Shown: one piece after another, positions 50,417 through 59,477 of the stretch
Position numbering within the stretch: the stretch's first letter is position 1
Layout: each line of letters begins with the position of its first letter
NCBI RefSeq assembly: GCF_001425055.1
Contig: NZ_LMDK01000012.1
Coordinates: 782,205 to 846,204, forward strand
Reading direction: 5' to 3'
Length of the DNA: 64,000 nt
From: Pelomonas sp. Root1237
GTDB lineage: Bacteria; Pseudomonadota; Gammaproteobacteria; Burkholderiales; Burkholderiaceae_C
Position numbers and translations under genes: made by a program
Notes under the pieces: model-generated
What the model was told of the DNA's origin: nothing
What the model saw: the letters and a program-made list of their open reading frames with translations, nothing else
Database searches by the model: none

Positions 50417-50674
50417 TTAGGAGACGAGGCCGCGGGCCGGGGCGGGCGCTGTGCCAGCGTCGTCATTCCCGCCGGTGCCATGAATCTGTGGGCTGGCTGG
50501 GCCGGCAGGGCGCTGTTCAGCCGGCGCGGCCCGTGGGGCTTCGGCGGGACCGCGCTTGCCACTGACAACGAGGCGAGCGAGCTTGACAACCTCACTGGCT
50601 TTTGCCGGCATGCCGCCGATCAGCAATCCGAGCGTCAAGCTCAAGCACCACCATCCCTGTTTCACTCTTGGCAT
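50417..50674 (-). CDS. Small putative exported protein
   Basis: This 85-residue protein has a convincing signal peptide (KQGWWCLSLTLGLLIGG, cleavage after AKA) and a mature part rich in Ala, Pro and Gly. TGGAG lies about 9 nt before the ATG at 50674, and a bidirectional terminator follows the stop closely. No family is recognised. The signal peptide and flanking signals support a real gene, but composition alone could produce such a frame. Confidence 0.5.
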   Translation of the reverse strand: MPRVKQGWWCLSLTLGLLIGGMPAKASEVVKLARLVVSGKRGPAEAPRAAPAEQRPAGPASPQIHGTGGNDDAGTAPAPARGLVS

Positions 50675-50810
50675 CTCCGGCTCCAGCCTTGCTCATCGGC
50701 AGGGCGCAGACTGAAGTGTTGAGCAAGGTCGGACAGCGGGCCACCTTGACGCGACGAACTGCGCTTTCTGTGGGCTGAACTGCGACTGAATGTCGATCAG
50801 TCATGAGCCA

Positions 50811-50840
50811 GAAAAGCAAAACGGGCCCAGTGGGCCCGTT
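50811..50840 (-). terminator. Terminator of tRNA-Ser
   Basis: On the minus strand the 9-bp stem AACGGGCCC/GGGCCCGTT (loop ACT) is followed by TTGCTTTTC, 8 nt after the tRNA 3' end. Confidence 0.82.
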
Positions 50841-50846
50841 CATACT

Positions 50847-50937
<91 letters not shown>

Positions 50938-50987
50938 TGCAAGCCAACAATCATAACCTATTGCGTGCTCACGAAGGCGACATTCCG

Positions 50988-51362
50988 TCAGTTGCTGCTG
51001 CGCCAGTCCAGGGCGCCGCGCCAGTCGAGCTGGTGCACGACATTGTTGAGGTGCAGCATGCGCCGCGAACGCGCCAGCTCATGCCCGTGGCCGTCAATCA
51101 GCGCGACGTTGCACAAGATGTTCATCGGGTCGAACAGCGCCACGACGTCAGGCTGGATCTCCGTCCATTCCCATGCAATCTGGATGGCTTCGCCATCGGC
51201 CAGTGCAGCCCACACTTCCTGGCCACATCGCAGCCCGGAACGTGCATCGTGCACTCTGACACTGCTTCCGATTTGACGCAGGTCGTCTGTCACTTTTTCA
51301 AACTCGTTTACAGTCTTGACGACCGTCTCGCAGGCCATCAGTTGCCAGGCTGCCATCTGCAT
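50988..51362 (-). CDS. Small protein of unknown function, divergent from LuxR-type regulator
   Basis: This 124-residue acidic protein starts at ATG 51362 with GGGAG 6 nt upstream. It has no signal peptide, membrane span or known motif. A short helical opening (MAAWQLMACETVVKTVNEFE) is followed by an alternating beta-like region (ALADGEAIQIAWEWTEIQPD). It is transcribed away from the LuxR-type gene, with 77 bp between starts, so both may share regulation. I do not recognise it. Confidence 0.6.
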   Translation of the reverse strand: MQMAAWQLMACETVVKTVNEFEKVTDDLRQIGSSVRVHDARSGLRCGQEVWAALADGEAIQIAWEWTEIQPDVVALFDPMNILCNVALIDGHGHELARSRRMLHLNNVVHQLDWRGALDWRSSN

Positions 51363-51439
51363 TCGGATCTCCCGTCATTTGGATGGTTTGCAGTTTGCGT
51401 TCGTCGAGGCCGCACTGCGCCTACCAACCCTAGTAGCGC

Positions 51440-52156
51440 ATGAACCTCCAGCGGTACGAACAAGTCAGTCAAGCAGCAGATCTCACGTCTTTTCGACAGG
51501 GGCTGATCGCCTTCGCGAATGACCTAGATTTCGGTCTGGTCGTTGGCGTGCTGGCCATCGAGCACCGTGGGCCGGGTGCGAAGACTGAGTACGTCGCCGT
51601 AGGCAACACGCCTGAGGCTTTCTTGGAGATTTCCAGGGACAACAGCTACGCGCAACGCGACCCCGTGCATCAACGTTTGGCGAGCCTGACCAAACCGCTG
51701 ATTTACGACCAGGCTTTCTACGTGGACGCCGGTGCAGGCGAGTTGTGGGAGATGTATGCACCGTTCGGCTACCGGACCGGTGTTGCCGTAGGTGTCCAAA
51801 TGCCTGGCTACCGCCGGTTGCTTCTCGGGCTCGATCGGGACGCACCCTTGCCCAAAGATCCGATCAAGCTGAATCGGATGATCGCGGACTTGCAATTGCT
51901 CGCCGTTCATGCACAGGACGCTGCAGGGCGGCTGCTTGTGTCCAAGAGATCGGCACAACCTGCGGTGCAGCTTCCGTCACGACAGCTTGAGATCCTGAAG
52001 CTGACGATGGAGGGCAAGAGCGCCTGGGTTGTCGGGAGCCTGCTAGGCATCAGCGAGAACACGGTGAACTACCACATGAAGCAACTGTTCAAGCTGCTCG
52101 ACGTGTCCACCAAGCACCAAGCCGTGCTGAAGGCGATGGAGCTGGGGCTGCTCTGA
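51440..52156 (+). CDS. LuxR-family regulator with autoinducer-binding domain
   Basis: This 238-residue protein has an N-terminal autoinducer-type domain that keeps Tyr, Asp and Pro in SYAQRDPVHQRL and the downstream Gly in YAPFGYRTGVAVGV. A C-terminal LuxR helix-turn-helix is at about 175-235 (PSRQLEILKLTMEGKSAWVV, then GISENTVNYHMKQLFKLLDV). No luxI-type synthase is in the window, so it may be a solo receptor. ctaccaaccctagtag just before the start has 4-bp inverted ends (CTAC/GTAG) and could be an autoregulatory site, which is weak evidence. Confidence 0.88.
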   Translation: MNLQRYEQVSQAADLTSFRQGLIAFANDLDFGLVVGVLAIEHRGPGAKTEYVAVGNTPEAFLEISRDNSYAQRDPVHQRLASLTKPLIYDQAFYVDAGAGELWEMYAPFGYRTGVAVGVQMPGYRRLLLGLDRDAPLPKDPIKLNRMIADLQLLAVHAQDAAGRLLVSKRSAQPAVQLPSRQLEILKLTMEGKSAWVVGSLLGISENTVNYHMKQLFKLLDVSTKHQAVLKAMELGLL

Positions 52157-52268
52157 CCGGCTACCGGCCCTACCAGGGTTTGTAGTTCTCTGTTGTCTGC
52201 CCGTCCTACACACTGCGCGCCATCTCAACGCTGCTAGCCGGACGGTGCAAATGGAAAAAGTTTCTTTC

Positions 52269-52300
52269 TGGGAAGTTCTCGCAGAACTGCTCGGCTTCCC
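52269..52300 (+). other. Nested hairpin in the luxR-qmcA intergenic region
   Basis: GGGAA (52270-52274) can pair with TTCCC (52296-52300), enclosing a perfect GTTCT-CGC-AGAAC hairpin. It lies in a 286-bp region without a gene, 90 bp before a strong plus-strand terminator. This could be the structured part of an untranslated tail or of a small RNA. Confidence 0.4.
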
Positions 52301-52391
52301 GATTACGGGTAATTGATCCCGATCCTCTGAGCAGATCTTAGGAAAAGCGACACCTCCATCGCTTTCGTTCGGCGCCCCCCGAACGTCTTGC

Positions 52392-52432
52392 GCCCGCGAC
52401 TGCCCTTGTTCAGGGCCCTCGCGGGCTTTTTT
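52392..52432 (+). terminator. Strong plus-strand terminator downstream of the LuxR-type gene
   Basis: Stem GCCCGCGA/TCGCGGGC encloses an inner CCCT/AGGG hairpin and is followed by TTTTTT. It lies 236 bp after the LuxR stop and 11 bp before the end of the convergent minus-strand SPFH gene, with a T-run only in the plus direction. Confidence 0.85.
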
Positions 52433-52442
52433 GTTCTGGGCC

Positions 52443-53360
52443 TCAGGCCTTTGCGCCGCCTTTGAACAACGCCATGGCGGTGCCGATCAAACCAGCGACT
52501 TCCGTCATATTGCCCGGCACGATCATCGTGTTGTTCTTCTGAGCGAGCTGGGCATAGGCGTCGACAGCCTTCTCGGCGACCTTCAGCTGCACAGCCTGAT
52601 CACCGCCCGGCTGCTGGATGGCCGCTGCGATCTTGCGGATGGCGTCCGAAGTCGCGTCCGCCACAGCGGTGATCGCTGCGGCCTGGCCCTGTGCCTGGTT
52701 GATCTCGGCCTGCTTCTCACCCTCCGAGCGTGCAATGGCCGCCTCACGTTCGCCGGTCGCGATATTGATCTGCTCCTGGCGCCGGCCTTCTGACGCCGCA
52801 ATCAGCGCGCGTTTCTCGCGCTCCGCCGTGATCTGAGCCTGCATGGAATGCAGGATGGCTGGCGGCGGCGTCAGGTCCTTGATCTCGTAGCGCAGCACTT
52901 TGACGCCCCAGTTCAAGGCCGCCTCGTCCAGGGCCTCGACGACGGACGTGTTGATGACGGCGCGCTCCTCGAAGGTGCGGTCCAGCTCCATGCGGCCGAT
53001 GACTGAGCGCAGCGTCGTTTGCGCCAATTGCGTGATGGCGACAACATAGTTGCTCGCGCCGTAGCTCGCCCGCATGGGGTCGGTGACCTGGAAGTAGAGG
53101 ATGCCGTCAACCGTCAACTGGGTGTTGTCCTTGGTGATGCAGACCTGGCTGGGCACATCGAGCGCGATCTCCTTCAGTGAGTGCTTGTAGGCCAGCCGGT
53201 CGACGAAGGGCACGAGGAAGTTGAGCCCCGGTGTGAGCGTCCCGTGGTATTTGCCCAGGCGCTCCACCACCCAGGCGTTCTGCTGCGGGACGACCTTGAT
53301 GGAGCGCGCCACGAAGATGGCCGCGATGACGAGGATGACGAGTGCGATTTGGAACCCCAT
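52443..53360 (-). CDS. SPFH/stomatin-like membrane protein (QmcA type)
   Basis: This 305-residue protein has an N-terminal membrane anchor (FQIALVILVIAAIFVARSI). The SPFH domain is at about 25-190 (VPQQNAWVVERLGKYHGTLT, then VPFVDRLAYKHSLKE). A long Ala/Glu/Gln coiled coil (TAEREKRALIAASEGRRQEQ) precedes a short conserved end. SPFH proteins form membrane cages around quality-control proteases. It is the second gene of a pair with the NfeD-like gene at 53391. Confidence 0.92.
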   Translation of the reverse strand: MGFQIALVILVIAAIFVARSIKVVPQQNAWVVERLGKYHGTLTPGLNFLVPFVDRLAYKHSLKEIALDVPSQVCITKDNTQLTVDGILYFQVTDPMRASYGASNYVVAITQLAQTTLRSVIGRMELDRTFEERAVINTSVVEALDEAALNWGVKVLRYEIKDLTPPPAILHSMQAQITAEREKRALIAASEGRRQEQINIATGEREAAIARSEGEKQAEINQAQGQAAAITAVADATSDAIRKIAAAIQQPGGDQAVQLKVAEKAVDAYAQLAQKNNTMIVPGNMTEVAGLIGTAMALFKGGAKA

Positions 53361-53390
53361 GAGGCCTCCCGGTGTTGTTGGTTTGCAGGC

Positions 53391-53819
53391 TCAGCGATCG
53401 AGGAGCAGACAACTGCCTTCGACCGCGCGAATCACATGCCGGCCACTTTGGGCCGGCGGACTGCCGATAAAGCGTGCCTGCCAGGCAGCGCCGCGGTATT
53501 GCACCTTGGCCCGGCCGTCGGTTGACCAGGTCTCGACCTGGACGGATTGACCGATGTCGAGGTTGACATCTGGGTTGCTTGCAGCGGGAGCGGCTGCGGG
53601 CATGCGGCTGCGCCGCAGGTGCCAGCCCACGACCGCTGCGCCGCCCGTGACGGCGGCGGTCAGCACTTGTGCGGTCAAGCTCGCGCCGAGATGAGCCGCC
53701 AGCGCACCGGCGATGGCGCCCACGGCCAGCATCAGCAGATAGAAGGTGCCGCTGGCCAATTCGGCCGCGACGAGCGCTCCTGCAGCGATCCACCAGACGG
53801 TGGCCCAGTTCCATTCCAT
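53391..53819 (-). CDS. NfeD-family membrane protein
   Basis: This 142-residue protein has two or three N-terminal membrane helices (VWWIAAGALVAAELASGTFY, LLMLAVGAIAGALAAHLG) and a C-terminal soluble OB-fold-like domain (VNLDIGQSVQVETW, KVQYRGAAWQAR). NfeD proteins partner with SPFH proteins, and this gene is 30 bp upstream of one. The start ATG at 53819 has GGAGACAAG upstream. Confidence 0.9.
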   Translation of the reverse strand: MEWNWATVWWIAAGALVAAELASGTFYLLMLAVGAIAGALAAHLGASLTAQVLTAAVTGGAAVVGWHLRRSRMPAAAPAASNPDVNLDIGQSVQVETWSTDGRAKVQYRGAAWQARFIGSPPAQSGRHVIRAVEGSCLLLDR

Positions 53820-53940
53820 CTTGTCTCCCCAGGTAAGTGTTGTCGGGTCAGTTTATAGACTGCGCTGACGCGAGTGGGACATGCTGCGGCCCTACACTTC
53901 GCCGCTTCGTTTTTTGATGCCCGCCCGCTGGAGGCCGCCG

Positions 53941-56214
53941 ATGATCCGTTTTCACTTTCCCATCGTCATCATCGATGAGGATTACCGCTCCGAGAACACC
54001 TCGGGCCTGGGCATCCGCGCGTTGGCCGAGGCCATCCAGAAGGAGGGCATGGAAGTCCTGGGCGTGACGAGCTACGGCGATCTGTCGCAGTTCGCCCAGC
54101 AGCAAAGCCGCGCCTCGGCATTCATCCTGTCCATTGACGACGAGGAATTCACCGCGGGGCCCGAGATGGACCCTGTCGTGCTGAATCTGCGCAAGTTCAT
54201 CCAGGAGATCCGCAACCGCAACCCGGACATCCCCATCTACGTCTATGGCGAGACGCGCACCAGCCAGCATCTGCCTAACGACGTGTTGCGCGAACTGCAT
54301 GGCTTCATCCACATGTTCGAGGACACGCCGGAGTTCGTAGCCCGCCACATCATCCGTGAGGCCAAGAGCTATCTCGATGGCCTGGCACCGCCGTTCTTCA
54401 AGGCGCTGATGGACTACGCCCAGGACGGCTCCTACTCCTGGCATTGCCCAGGCCACTCGGGCGGCGTCGCCTTCCTGAAGAGCCCGGTGGGGCAGATGTT
54501 TCACCAGTTCTTCGGCGAGAACATGCTGCGCGCTGACGTGTGCAACGCCGTTGAAGAGCTCGGCCAACTGCTGGATCACACCGGTCCGGTCGCGGCCAGC
54601 GAGAAGAACGCGGCGCGCATCTTCAACGCCGATCACTGCTTCTTCGTCACCAACGGTACGTCCACGTCCAACAAGATGGTCTGGCACCACACGGTGGCGC
54701 CCGGCGACGTCGTCGTCATCGACCGCAACTGCCACAAGAGCAATCTGCACGCCATCATCATGTGTGGCGCCATCCCCGTCTTCCTGACGCCGACGCGCAA
54801 CCACTACGGCATCATCGGGCCCATTCCCGAGAGCGAGTTCAGTCCGGAGACCATCCGCGCCAAGATCGCCGCCAACCCGCTGCTGGCGCACATCGACGCT
54901 GCCACGGTCAAGCCCTCCATCGTCACGCTGACGCAGAGCACCTATGACGGCGTGCTCTACAACACCGAAACCATCAAGAAGAAGCTCGACGGCTACATCC
55001 CGACGCTGCACTTCGATGAGGCCTGGCTGCCGCATGCGGCCTTTCACGATTTCTACGGGCAGTTCCACGCGATGGGCAAGAACCGTCCGCGCCCGAAGGA
55101 AGCCATGGTCTACGCGACGCAATCCACGCACAAGCTGCTGGCTGGCATCTCGCAGGCCTCGCAGGTGCTCGTGCAGGATTCGCAAAGCGTCAAGCTGGAC
55201 AAGCATCTCTTCAACGAGGCCTACCTGATGCATACGTCGACCTCGCCGCAATACTCGATCATCGCGAGCTGCGACGTGGCTGCGGCGATGATGGAGCCGC
55301 CCGGCGGTACGGCGCTCGTGGAGGAAAGCATCCGCGAGTCGCTGGACTTCCGCCGTGCCATGCGCAAGGTCGAGTCGGACTATGGCGACGACTGGTGGTT
55401 CAAGGTCTGGGGGCCGGACTTCCTGCGCGCGCAGGATGACCAGGGCAGCGAGCCCGTGTCGGCGGACTGGATGCTGCACGCCGACGAGGACTGGCATGGC
55501 TTCGGCGCGCTCGCCGAGGGCTTCAACATGCTGGACCCGATCAAGTCCACCATCATCACGCCCGGGCTGGACATGGAAGGGCGCTTTGCCACCACGGGCA
55601 TCCCGGCCTCGGTCGTCACCAAGTTCCTCGTCGAGCATGGTGTCGTCGTCGAGAAGACGGGGCTGTATTCCTTCTTCATCATGTTCACCATCGGCATCAC
55701 CAAGGGCCGCTGGAACACGCTGTTGACTGCGTTGCAGCAGTTCAAGGACGACTACGACAAGAACGCGCCGCTGTGGCGCATCCTGCCGGAGTTCTGCGCG
55801 AAGTTCCCGAAGTACGAGCGCATGGGCCTGCGCGACCTCTGCCAGTCCATTCACAGGGCCTATGCCGAAGGCGACATTGCACGCCTGACGACGGACATGT
55901 ATCTGTCCAATCTGCAGCCGCTGATGACGCCGACGGAAGCCTATGCCCATATCGCACAGCGCAAGACCGAACGCGTCGGCATCGACGACCTGGAGGGGCG
56001 CATCACGACCTCGCTGCTGACGCCCTATCCGCCCGGCATCCCGCTGCTGATTCCTGGCGAGGGCTTCAACAAGAAGATCGTCGATTACCTGAAGTTCACG
56101 CGCAGCTTCAATGCGAAGTTTCCGGGCTTCGCGACCGACGTCCACGGCCTTGTCCATGAAGTGGACGAAGAGACCGGTCGCGGCCGGTATTACGTGGACT
56201 GCGTGAAGGCCTGA
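53941..56214 (+). CDS. Inducible-type arginine/lysine/ornithine decarboxylase
   Basis: This 757-residue fold-type I PLP decarboxylase has an N-terminal wing/response-receiver-like domain (residues 1-130, FPIVIIDEDYRSENT). The PLP lysine is K398 in TQSTHKLLAG, with HFDEAWLPHAAFHDF before it. CPGHSGGVAF and NGTSTSNKM mark the core. Length is closest to degradative arginine decarboxylase (756 residues in E. coli), but lysine or ornithine cannot be excluded. The ATG at 53941 follows GGAGG; an ATG 60 nt earlier is in frame but lacks such a site. Likely roles are acid resistance or polyamine supply. Confidence 0.9.
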   Translation: MIRFHFPIVIIDEDYRSENTSGLGIRALAEAIQKEGMEVLGVTSYGDLSQFAQQQSRASAFILSIDDEEFTAGPEMDPVVLNLRKFIQEIRNRNPDIPIYVYGETRTSQHLPNDVLRELHGFIHMFEDTPEFVARHIIREAKSYLDGLAPPFFKALMDYAQDGSYSWHCPGHSGGVAFLKSPVGQMFHQFFGENMLRADVCNAVEELGQLLDHTGPVAASEKNAARIFNADHCFFVTNGTSTSNKMVWHHTVAPGDVVVIDRNCHKSNLHAIIMCGAIPVFLTPTRNHYGIIGPIPESEFSPETIRAKIAANPLLAHIDAATVKPSIVTLTQSTYDGVLYNTETIKKKLDGYIPTLHFDEAWLPHAAFHDFYGQFHAMGKNRPRPKEAMVYATQSTHKLLAGISQASQVLVQDSQSVKLDKHLFNEAYLMHTSTSPQYSIIASCDVAAAMMEPPGGTALVEESIRESLDFRRAMRKVESDYGDDWWFKVWGPDFLRAQDDQGSEPVSADWMLHADEDWHGFGALAEGFNMLDPIKSTIITPGLDMEGRFATTGIPASVVTKFLVEHGVVVEKTGLYSFFIMFTIGITKGRWNTLLTALQQFKDDYDKNAPLWRILPEFCAKFPKYERMGLRDLCQSIHRAYAEGDIARLTTDMYLSNLQPLMTPTEAYAHIAQRKTERVGIDDLEGRITTSLLTPYPPGIPLLIPGEGFNKKIVDYLKFTRSFNAKFPGFATDVHGLVHEVDEETGRGRYYVDCVKA

Positions 56215-56296
56215 TCAGGCCGCTGCGCCCATCCGCCGGCGCGGTTTCTCGTGGTACGCCAGGTCGCGACGCACGCCATGCCGCGACCTCACTTGA

Positions 56297-57079
56297 TCAC
56301 TCGCCGCCGGCGAGTGCGACATGGCTGAAGCCGCCATCGACATACATGATCTCGGCGCTGACGCCGGCGGCCAGGTCGGACAGCAGGAAGGCAGCGGCGT
56401 TGCCGACGTCCTCGATGGTCACGTTGCGCCGGATCGGCGCCGAGGCGGCGAACTGGCTCAGCAACTTGCCGAAGTCCTTGATGCCGGAGGCTGCCAGCGT
56501 CTTGATTGGGCCGGCAGAGATGCCGTTGACTCGCACGCCCTTGGCGCCGAGGTCGTGGGCCAGGTAGCGCACGCTGGCCTCCAGCGCCGCCTTGGCCATG
56601 CCCATGGTGTTGTAGTTGGGCACGTAGCGCTCGGCGCCCAGGTAGCTCAGTGTGAGCAGGGCGGCGCCGGGGCGCAGGCGCGGGGCGGCCAGCTTGGCCA
56701 TGGCGGGGAAGCTGTAGGCCGAAATGTCGTGGGCGATGCGGAAGTTCTCGCGCGTCATGCCGTCCAGGAAATTGCCGGCAATCGCCTCGCGAGGCGCAAA
56801 GCCGATGGAATGGACGAAACCGTCGAACTCCGGCCAGACCTCGCCGAGCTGGTTGAACAACGCCTCCATCTGCTCGTCGCTGGTCACGTCACAGTCGTAA
56901 ATGAGTTTGGAGCCGAATTCGGCAGCGAACTCGCTGATGCGGTCCTTGAAACGTTCGCCCTGATAGCTGAACGCCAACTCGGCACCTTCGCGGTGGCAGG
57001 CCCGGGCAATGCCGTAGGCGATGGAGCGGTTGGACAGCACGCCCGTGATCAGCAGCCGCTTGCCGGCGAGAAAGCCCAT
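56297..57079 (-). CDS. fabI: Enoyl-[acyl-carrier-protein] reductase (NADH)
   Basis: FabI performs the last reduction of each fatty acid elongation cycle. The 260-residue short-chain dehydrogenase-like enzyme has the divergent cofactor loop [15 protein letters not shown] and the catalytic pair Tyr156-x6-Lys163 (YNTMGMAK), with the same numbering as E. coli FabI. The substrate-loop region [14 protein letters not shown] is also typical. The start at 57079 has AGGAGAC upstream. It is divergent from the rimP promoter. Confidence 0.96.
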   Translation of the reverse strand: MGFLAGKRLLITGVLSNRSIAYGIARACHREGAELAFSYQGERFKDRISEFAAEFGSKLIYDCDVTSDEQMEALFNQLGEVWPEFDGFVHSIGFAPREAIAGNFLDGMTRENFRIAHDISAYSFPAMAKLAAPRLRPGAALLTLSYLGAERYVPNYNTMGMAKAALEASVRYLAHDLGAKGVRVNGISAGPIKTLAASGIKDFGKLLSQFAASAPIRRNVTIEDVGNAAAFLLSDLAAGVSAEIMYVDGGFSHVALAGGE

Positions 57080-57139
57080 TCTTGTCTCCTGTGAGGTCTC
57101 AAACAGCCTCAGATTCTGGCACGCGCAGGGCGTAGCGGC

Positions 57140-57168
57140 TTGCCGGCATGGGACTTGCACAGTACAAT
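57140..57168 (+). promoter_or_regulatory. Sigma-70 promoter of the rimP-nusA-infB operon
   Basis: TTGCCG (57140-57145) and TACAAT (57163-57168) are separated by 17 bp, a near-consensus arrangement. Transcription would begin near 57175, giving a leader of about 155 nt before rimP. Confidence 0.7.
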
Positions 57169-57192
57169 CCGAGCTTCACCAGAAATGAGAGA

Positions 57193-57288
57193 ACTCTGCA
57201 AAGAGTCTTTCAACGAGCCCCGGACGACATCCCCCGGGGCGCGATATCAGGTGAACGAGTGGGCGGATTCATCCAGCCCATTTTTTTT
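57193..57288 (+). promoter_or_regulatory. Hairpin-rich leader of rimP-nusA with attenuator-like terminator
   Basis: Three stems follow the promoter: ACTCT-GCAA-AGAGT (57193-57206), GCCCCGG/CCGGGGC (57218-57240), and TGGGC-GGA-TTCA-TCC-A-GCCCA followed by eight T (57260-57288). The last is a textbook intrinsic terminator upstream of rimP. NusA affects termination and autoregulates its operon in E. coli, so attenuation here is plausible. Confidence 0.75.
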
Positions 57289-57329
57289 GCTTTTTCGATT
57301 TTCTTTCGACCGAAGACCGCACACCCCGA

Positions 57330-57956
57330 ATGAGTTGGCAAACCGCTGTGGAAACGACCGTGACCGGACTCGGTTACGAACTCGTGGACTGCGAACGCAG
57401 TGCCAGTGGTGGAACGCTGCGCGTGACGATTGACAGGCTGAACGCCGGGGCGGATGCCGGCGAGCTGATCGATGTGGATGACTGCGAAAAGGTCACCCGA
57501 CAGCTGCAGTATGTGCTCGAGGTCGAGGGTTTGGAATATTCCCGGCTCGAAGTGTCTTCACCGGGTCTGGATCGGCCGTTAAAAAAGGCCGCGCATTACG
57601 CGCGCTTTGCCGGCCAGGAAATCGATATCACGCTCAAAGCACCTTTCCAGGGCCGCAAGAAGTACCGCGGCGTGGTCAGCGCGCAGCCGGATGCGGCGGA
57701 TGACCAGGCCTGGCGCCTGGTGTTCGACGACGGCGAGGCCGATCAGGCGCTTGATTTCACGCTCGACGAGGTGCGCGAGGCACGCCTCGTGCCGTCGTTC
57801 AGCTTCAAGGGTCGTGGCGGCGAACCGGCGCCTGACCGCAAGCCCGGCCAGCGTGGTGTCATCAAGCCGAAAAAAGCAGCACTCAAGAAACAAGCGGGCG
57901 CGCCCAGTGATGCGGCGCCCGGCCAAGACAAGGTTGACGGAGGTCTCAAGCAATGA
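57330..57956 (+). CDS. rimP: Ribosome maturation factor RimP
   Basis: RimP assists 30S subunit assembly. The N-terminal domain ([20 protein letters not shown]) and [20 protein letters not shown] segment are typical. At 208 residues it is about 50 longer than usual. The extra part is a basic, disordered-looking C-terminal tail ([20 protein letters not shown]). The stop overlaps nusA by 4 nt. Confidence 0.94.
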   Translation: MSWQTAVETTVTGLGYELVDCERSASGGTLRVTIDRLNAGADAGELIDVDDCEKVTRQLQYVLEVEGLEYSRLEVSSPGLDRPLKKAAHYARFAGQEIDITLKAPFQGRKKYRGVVSAQPDAADDQAWRLVFDDGEADQALDFTLDEVREARLVPSFSFKGRGGEPAPDRKPGQRGVIKPKKAALKKQAGAPSDAAPGQDKVDGGLKQ

Positions 57957-59431
57957 ACCGCGAAATGTTGATGCTGGTGGACGCGATCTCGCGCGAGAAG
58001 AGCGTGGAGCGCGATGTCGTGTTCGGTGCGGTGGAAGCCGCGCTGGCCTCGGCCACCAAGAAGATTTACGGCGCTGAGGCCGACATCCGCGTCAGTGTGG
58101 ATCGCGAATCGGGTGAGTACGAGACCTTCCGCCGCTGGCATGTCGTGCCCAACGAGGCCGGTCTGCAGAACGCCGACGCCGAAATCCTGCTGTTTGAAGC
58201 CCAGGAACAGATCTCCGACATCGAGGTGGACGACCACATCGAAGAACCCGTCGAGTCCCTGCCCATCGGCCGCATCGGCGCACAGGCCGCCAAGCAGGTC
58301 ATCCTGCAGAAGATCCGTGACGCCGAGCGCGAGCAATTGCTCAACGACTTCATGTCGCGCGGCGAGAAGATCTTCGTCGGCACCGTCAAGCGCCTGGACA
58401 AGGGCGACATCATTGTCGAAAGCGGTCGCGTCGAAGGGCGCCTGAAGCGCAGCGAAATGATCTCGAAAGAGAACCTGCGCACCGGTGACCGCGTGCGCGC
58501 CGTCATCCTCGGTGTGGACCCGACCCAGCGCGGCCCGCAAATCATGCTTTCGCGCTCCAGCCCTGAGTTCATGAAGGAACTCTTCGCCCAGGAAGTGCCG
58601 GAAATCGAACAAGGCCTGCTGGAGATCAAGAGCTGCGCCCGCGACAGCGGTTCGCGCGCCAAGATCGCCGTTCTCAGCCATGACCGCCGTGTCGACCCCA
58701 TCGGCACCTGCGTCGGTGTGCGCGGTTCGCGCGTCAACGGCGTGACGACCGAACTTGCTGGCGAGCGCGTTGACATCGTGCTGTGGAGCGAAGACCCGGC
58801 CCAGTTCGTCATCGGCGCGCTGGCCCCGGCCAATGTGCAATCCATCGTCGTGGATGAAGAGCGCCACGCGATGGACGTCGTCGTTGACGAGGAAAACCTC
58901 GCCATCGCCATCGGCCGTGGCGGCCAGAACGTGCGCCTGGCGTCCGAGCTGACCGGCTGGCGCATCAACATCATGTCGGCTGAGGAATCTGCCGCCAAGC
59001 ATGAGGTCGAGGCTGAAAGCGTTCGCAAGCTCTTCGTCGAGAAGCTCGACGTCGACGCCGAAGTCGCCGACATCCTGATCGCCGAAGGCTTCACCAGCCT
59101 GGAAGAAGTCGCCTACGTGCCGATGCAGGAAATGCTGGAGATCGAGGCCTTCGACGAGGACACCGTCAACGAGCTGCGCACCCGTGCCAAGGATGCCCTG
59201 CTGACGATGGAAATCGCCCGCGAAGAGAAGGTCGAAGAGGTCTCGCAGGACTTGCGCGATCTCGAAGGCGTGACCCCTGAACTGTTGAGCAAGCTGGCCG
59301 AAGGCGGCATCAACACCCGTGACGATCTGGCCGACCTGGCTGTCGACGAACTGGTTGAGCTGACCAGCCAAGACGAGGCCGCTGCGCGCGCGCTGATCAT
59401 GAAGGCCCGCGAACACTGGTTCAACGCCTGA
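57953..59431 (+). CDS. nusA: Transcription termination/antitermination factor NusA
   Basis: The 492-residue NusA has an N-terminal RNA-polymerase-binding domain ([20 protein letters not shown]) and an S1 domain (about 135-200, [16 protein letters not shown]). Two KH domains follow ([40 protein letters not shown]), then two C-terminal acidic helix-hairpin-helix repeats (about 350-490), as in proteobacterial NusA. The ATG overlaps the rimP stop. Its product probably acts on the leader terminator of its own operon. Confidence 0.97.
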   Translation: MNREMLMLVDAISREKSVERDVVFGAVEAALASATKKIYGAEADIRVSVDRESGEYETFRRWHVVPNEAGLQNADAEILLFEAQEQISDIEVDDHIEEPVESLPIGRIGAQAAKQVILQKIRDAEREQLLNDFMSRGEKIFVGTVKRLDKGDIIVESGRVEGRLKRSEMISKENLRTGDRVRAVILGVDPTQRGPQIMLSRSSPEFMKELFAQEVPEIEQGLLEIKSCARDSGSRAKIAVLSHDRRVDPIGTCVGVRGSRVNGVTTELAGERVDIVLWSEDPAQFVIGALAPANVQSIVVDEERHAMDVVVDEENLAIAIGRGGQNVRLASELTGWRINIMSAEESAAKHEVEAESVRKLFVEKLDVDAEVADILIAEGFTSLEEVAYVPMQEMLEIEAFDEDTVNELRTRAKDALLTMEIAREEKVEEVSQDLRDLEGVTPELLSKLAEGGINTRDDLADLAVDELVELTSQDEAAARALIMKAREHWFNA

Positions 59432-59477
59432 TCAACACACGCCGCGCCGCACCGAAAGTAATTTGAAGGATCCCCAC

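Noticed and set aside
53848-56157. 769-residue minus-strand frame opposite the decarboxylase
   Set aside because: It is antisense to a full-length PLP decarboxylase with all motifs present.
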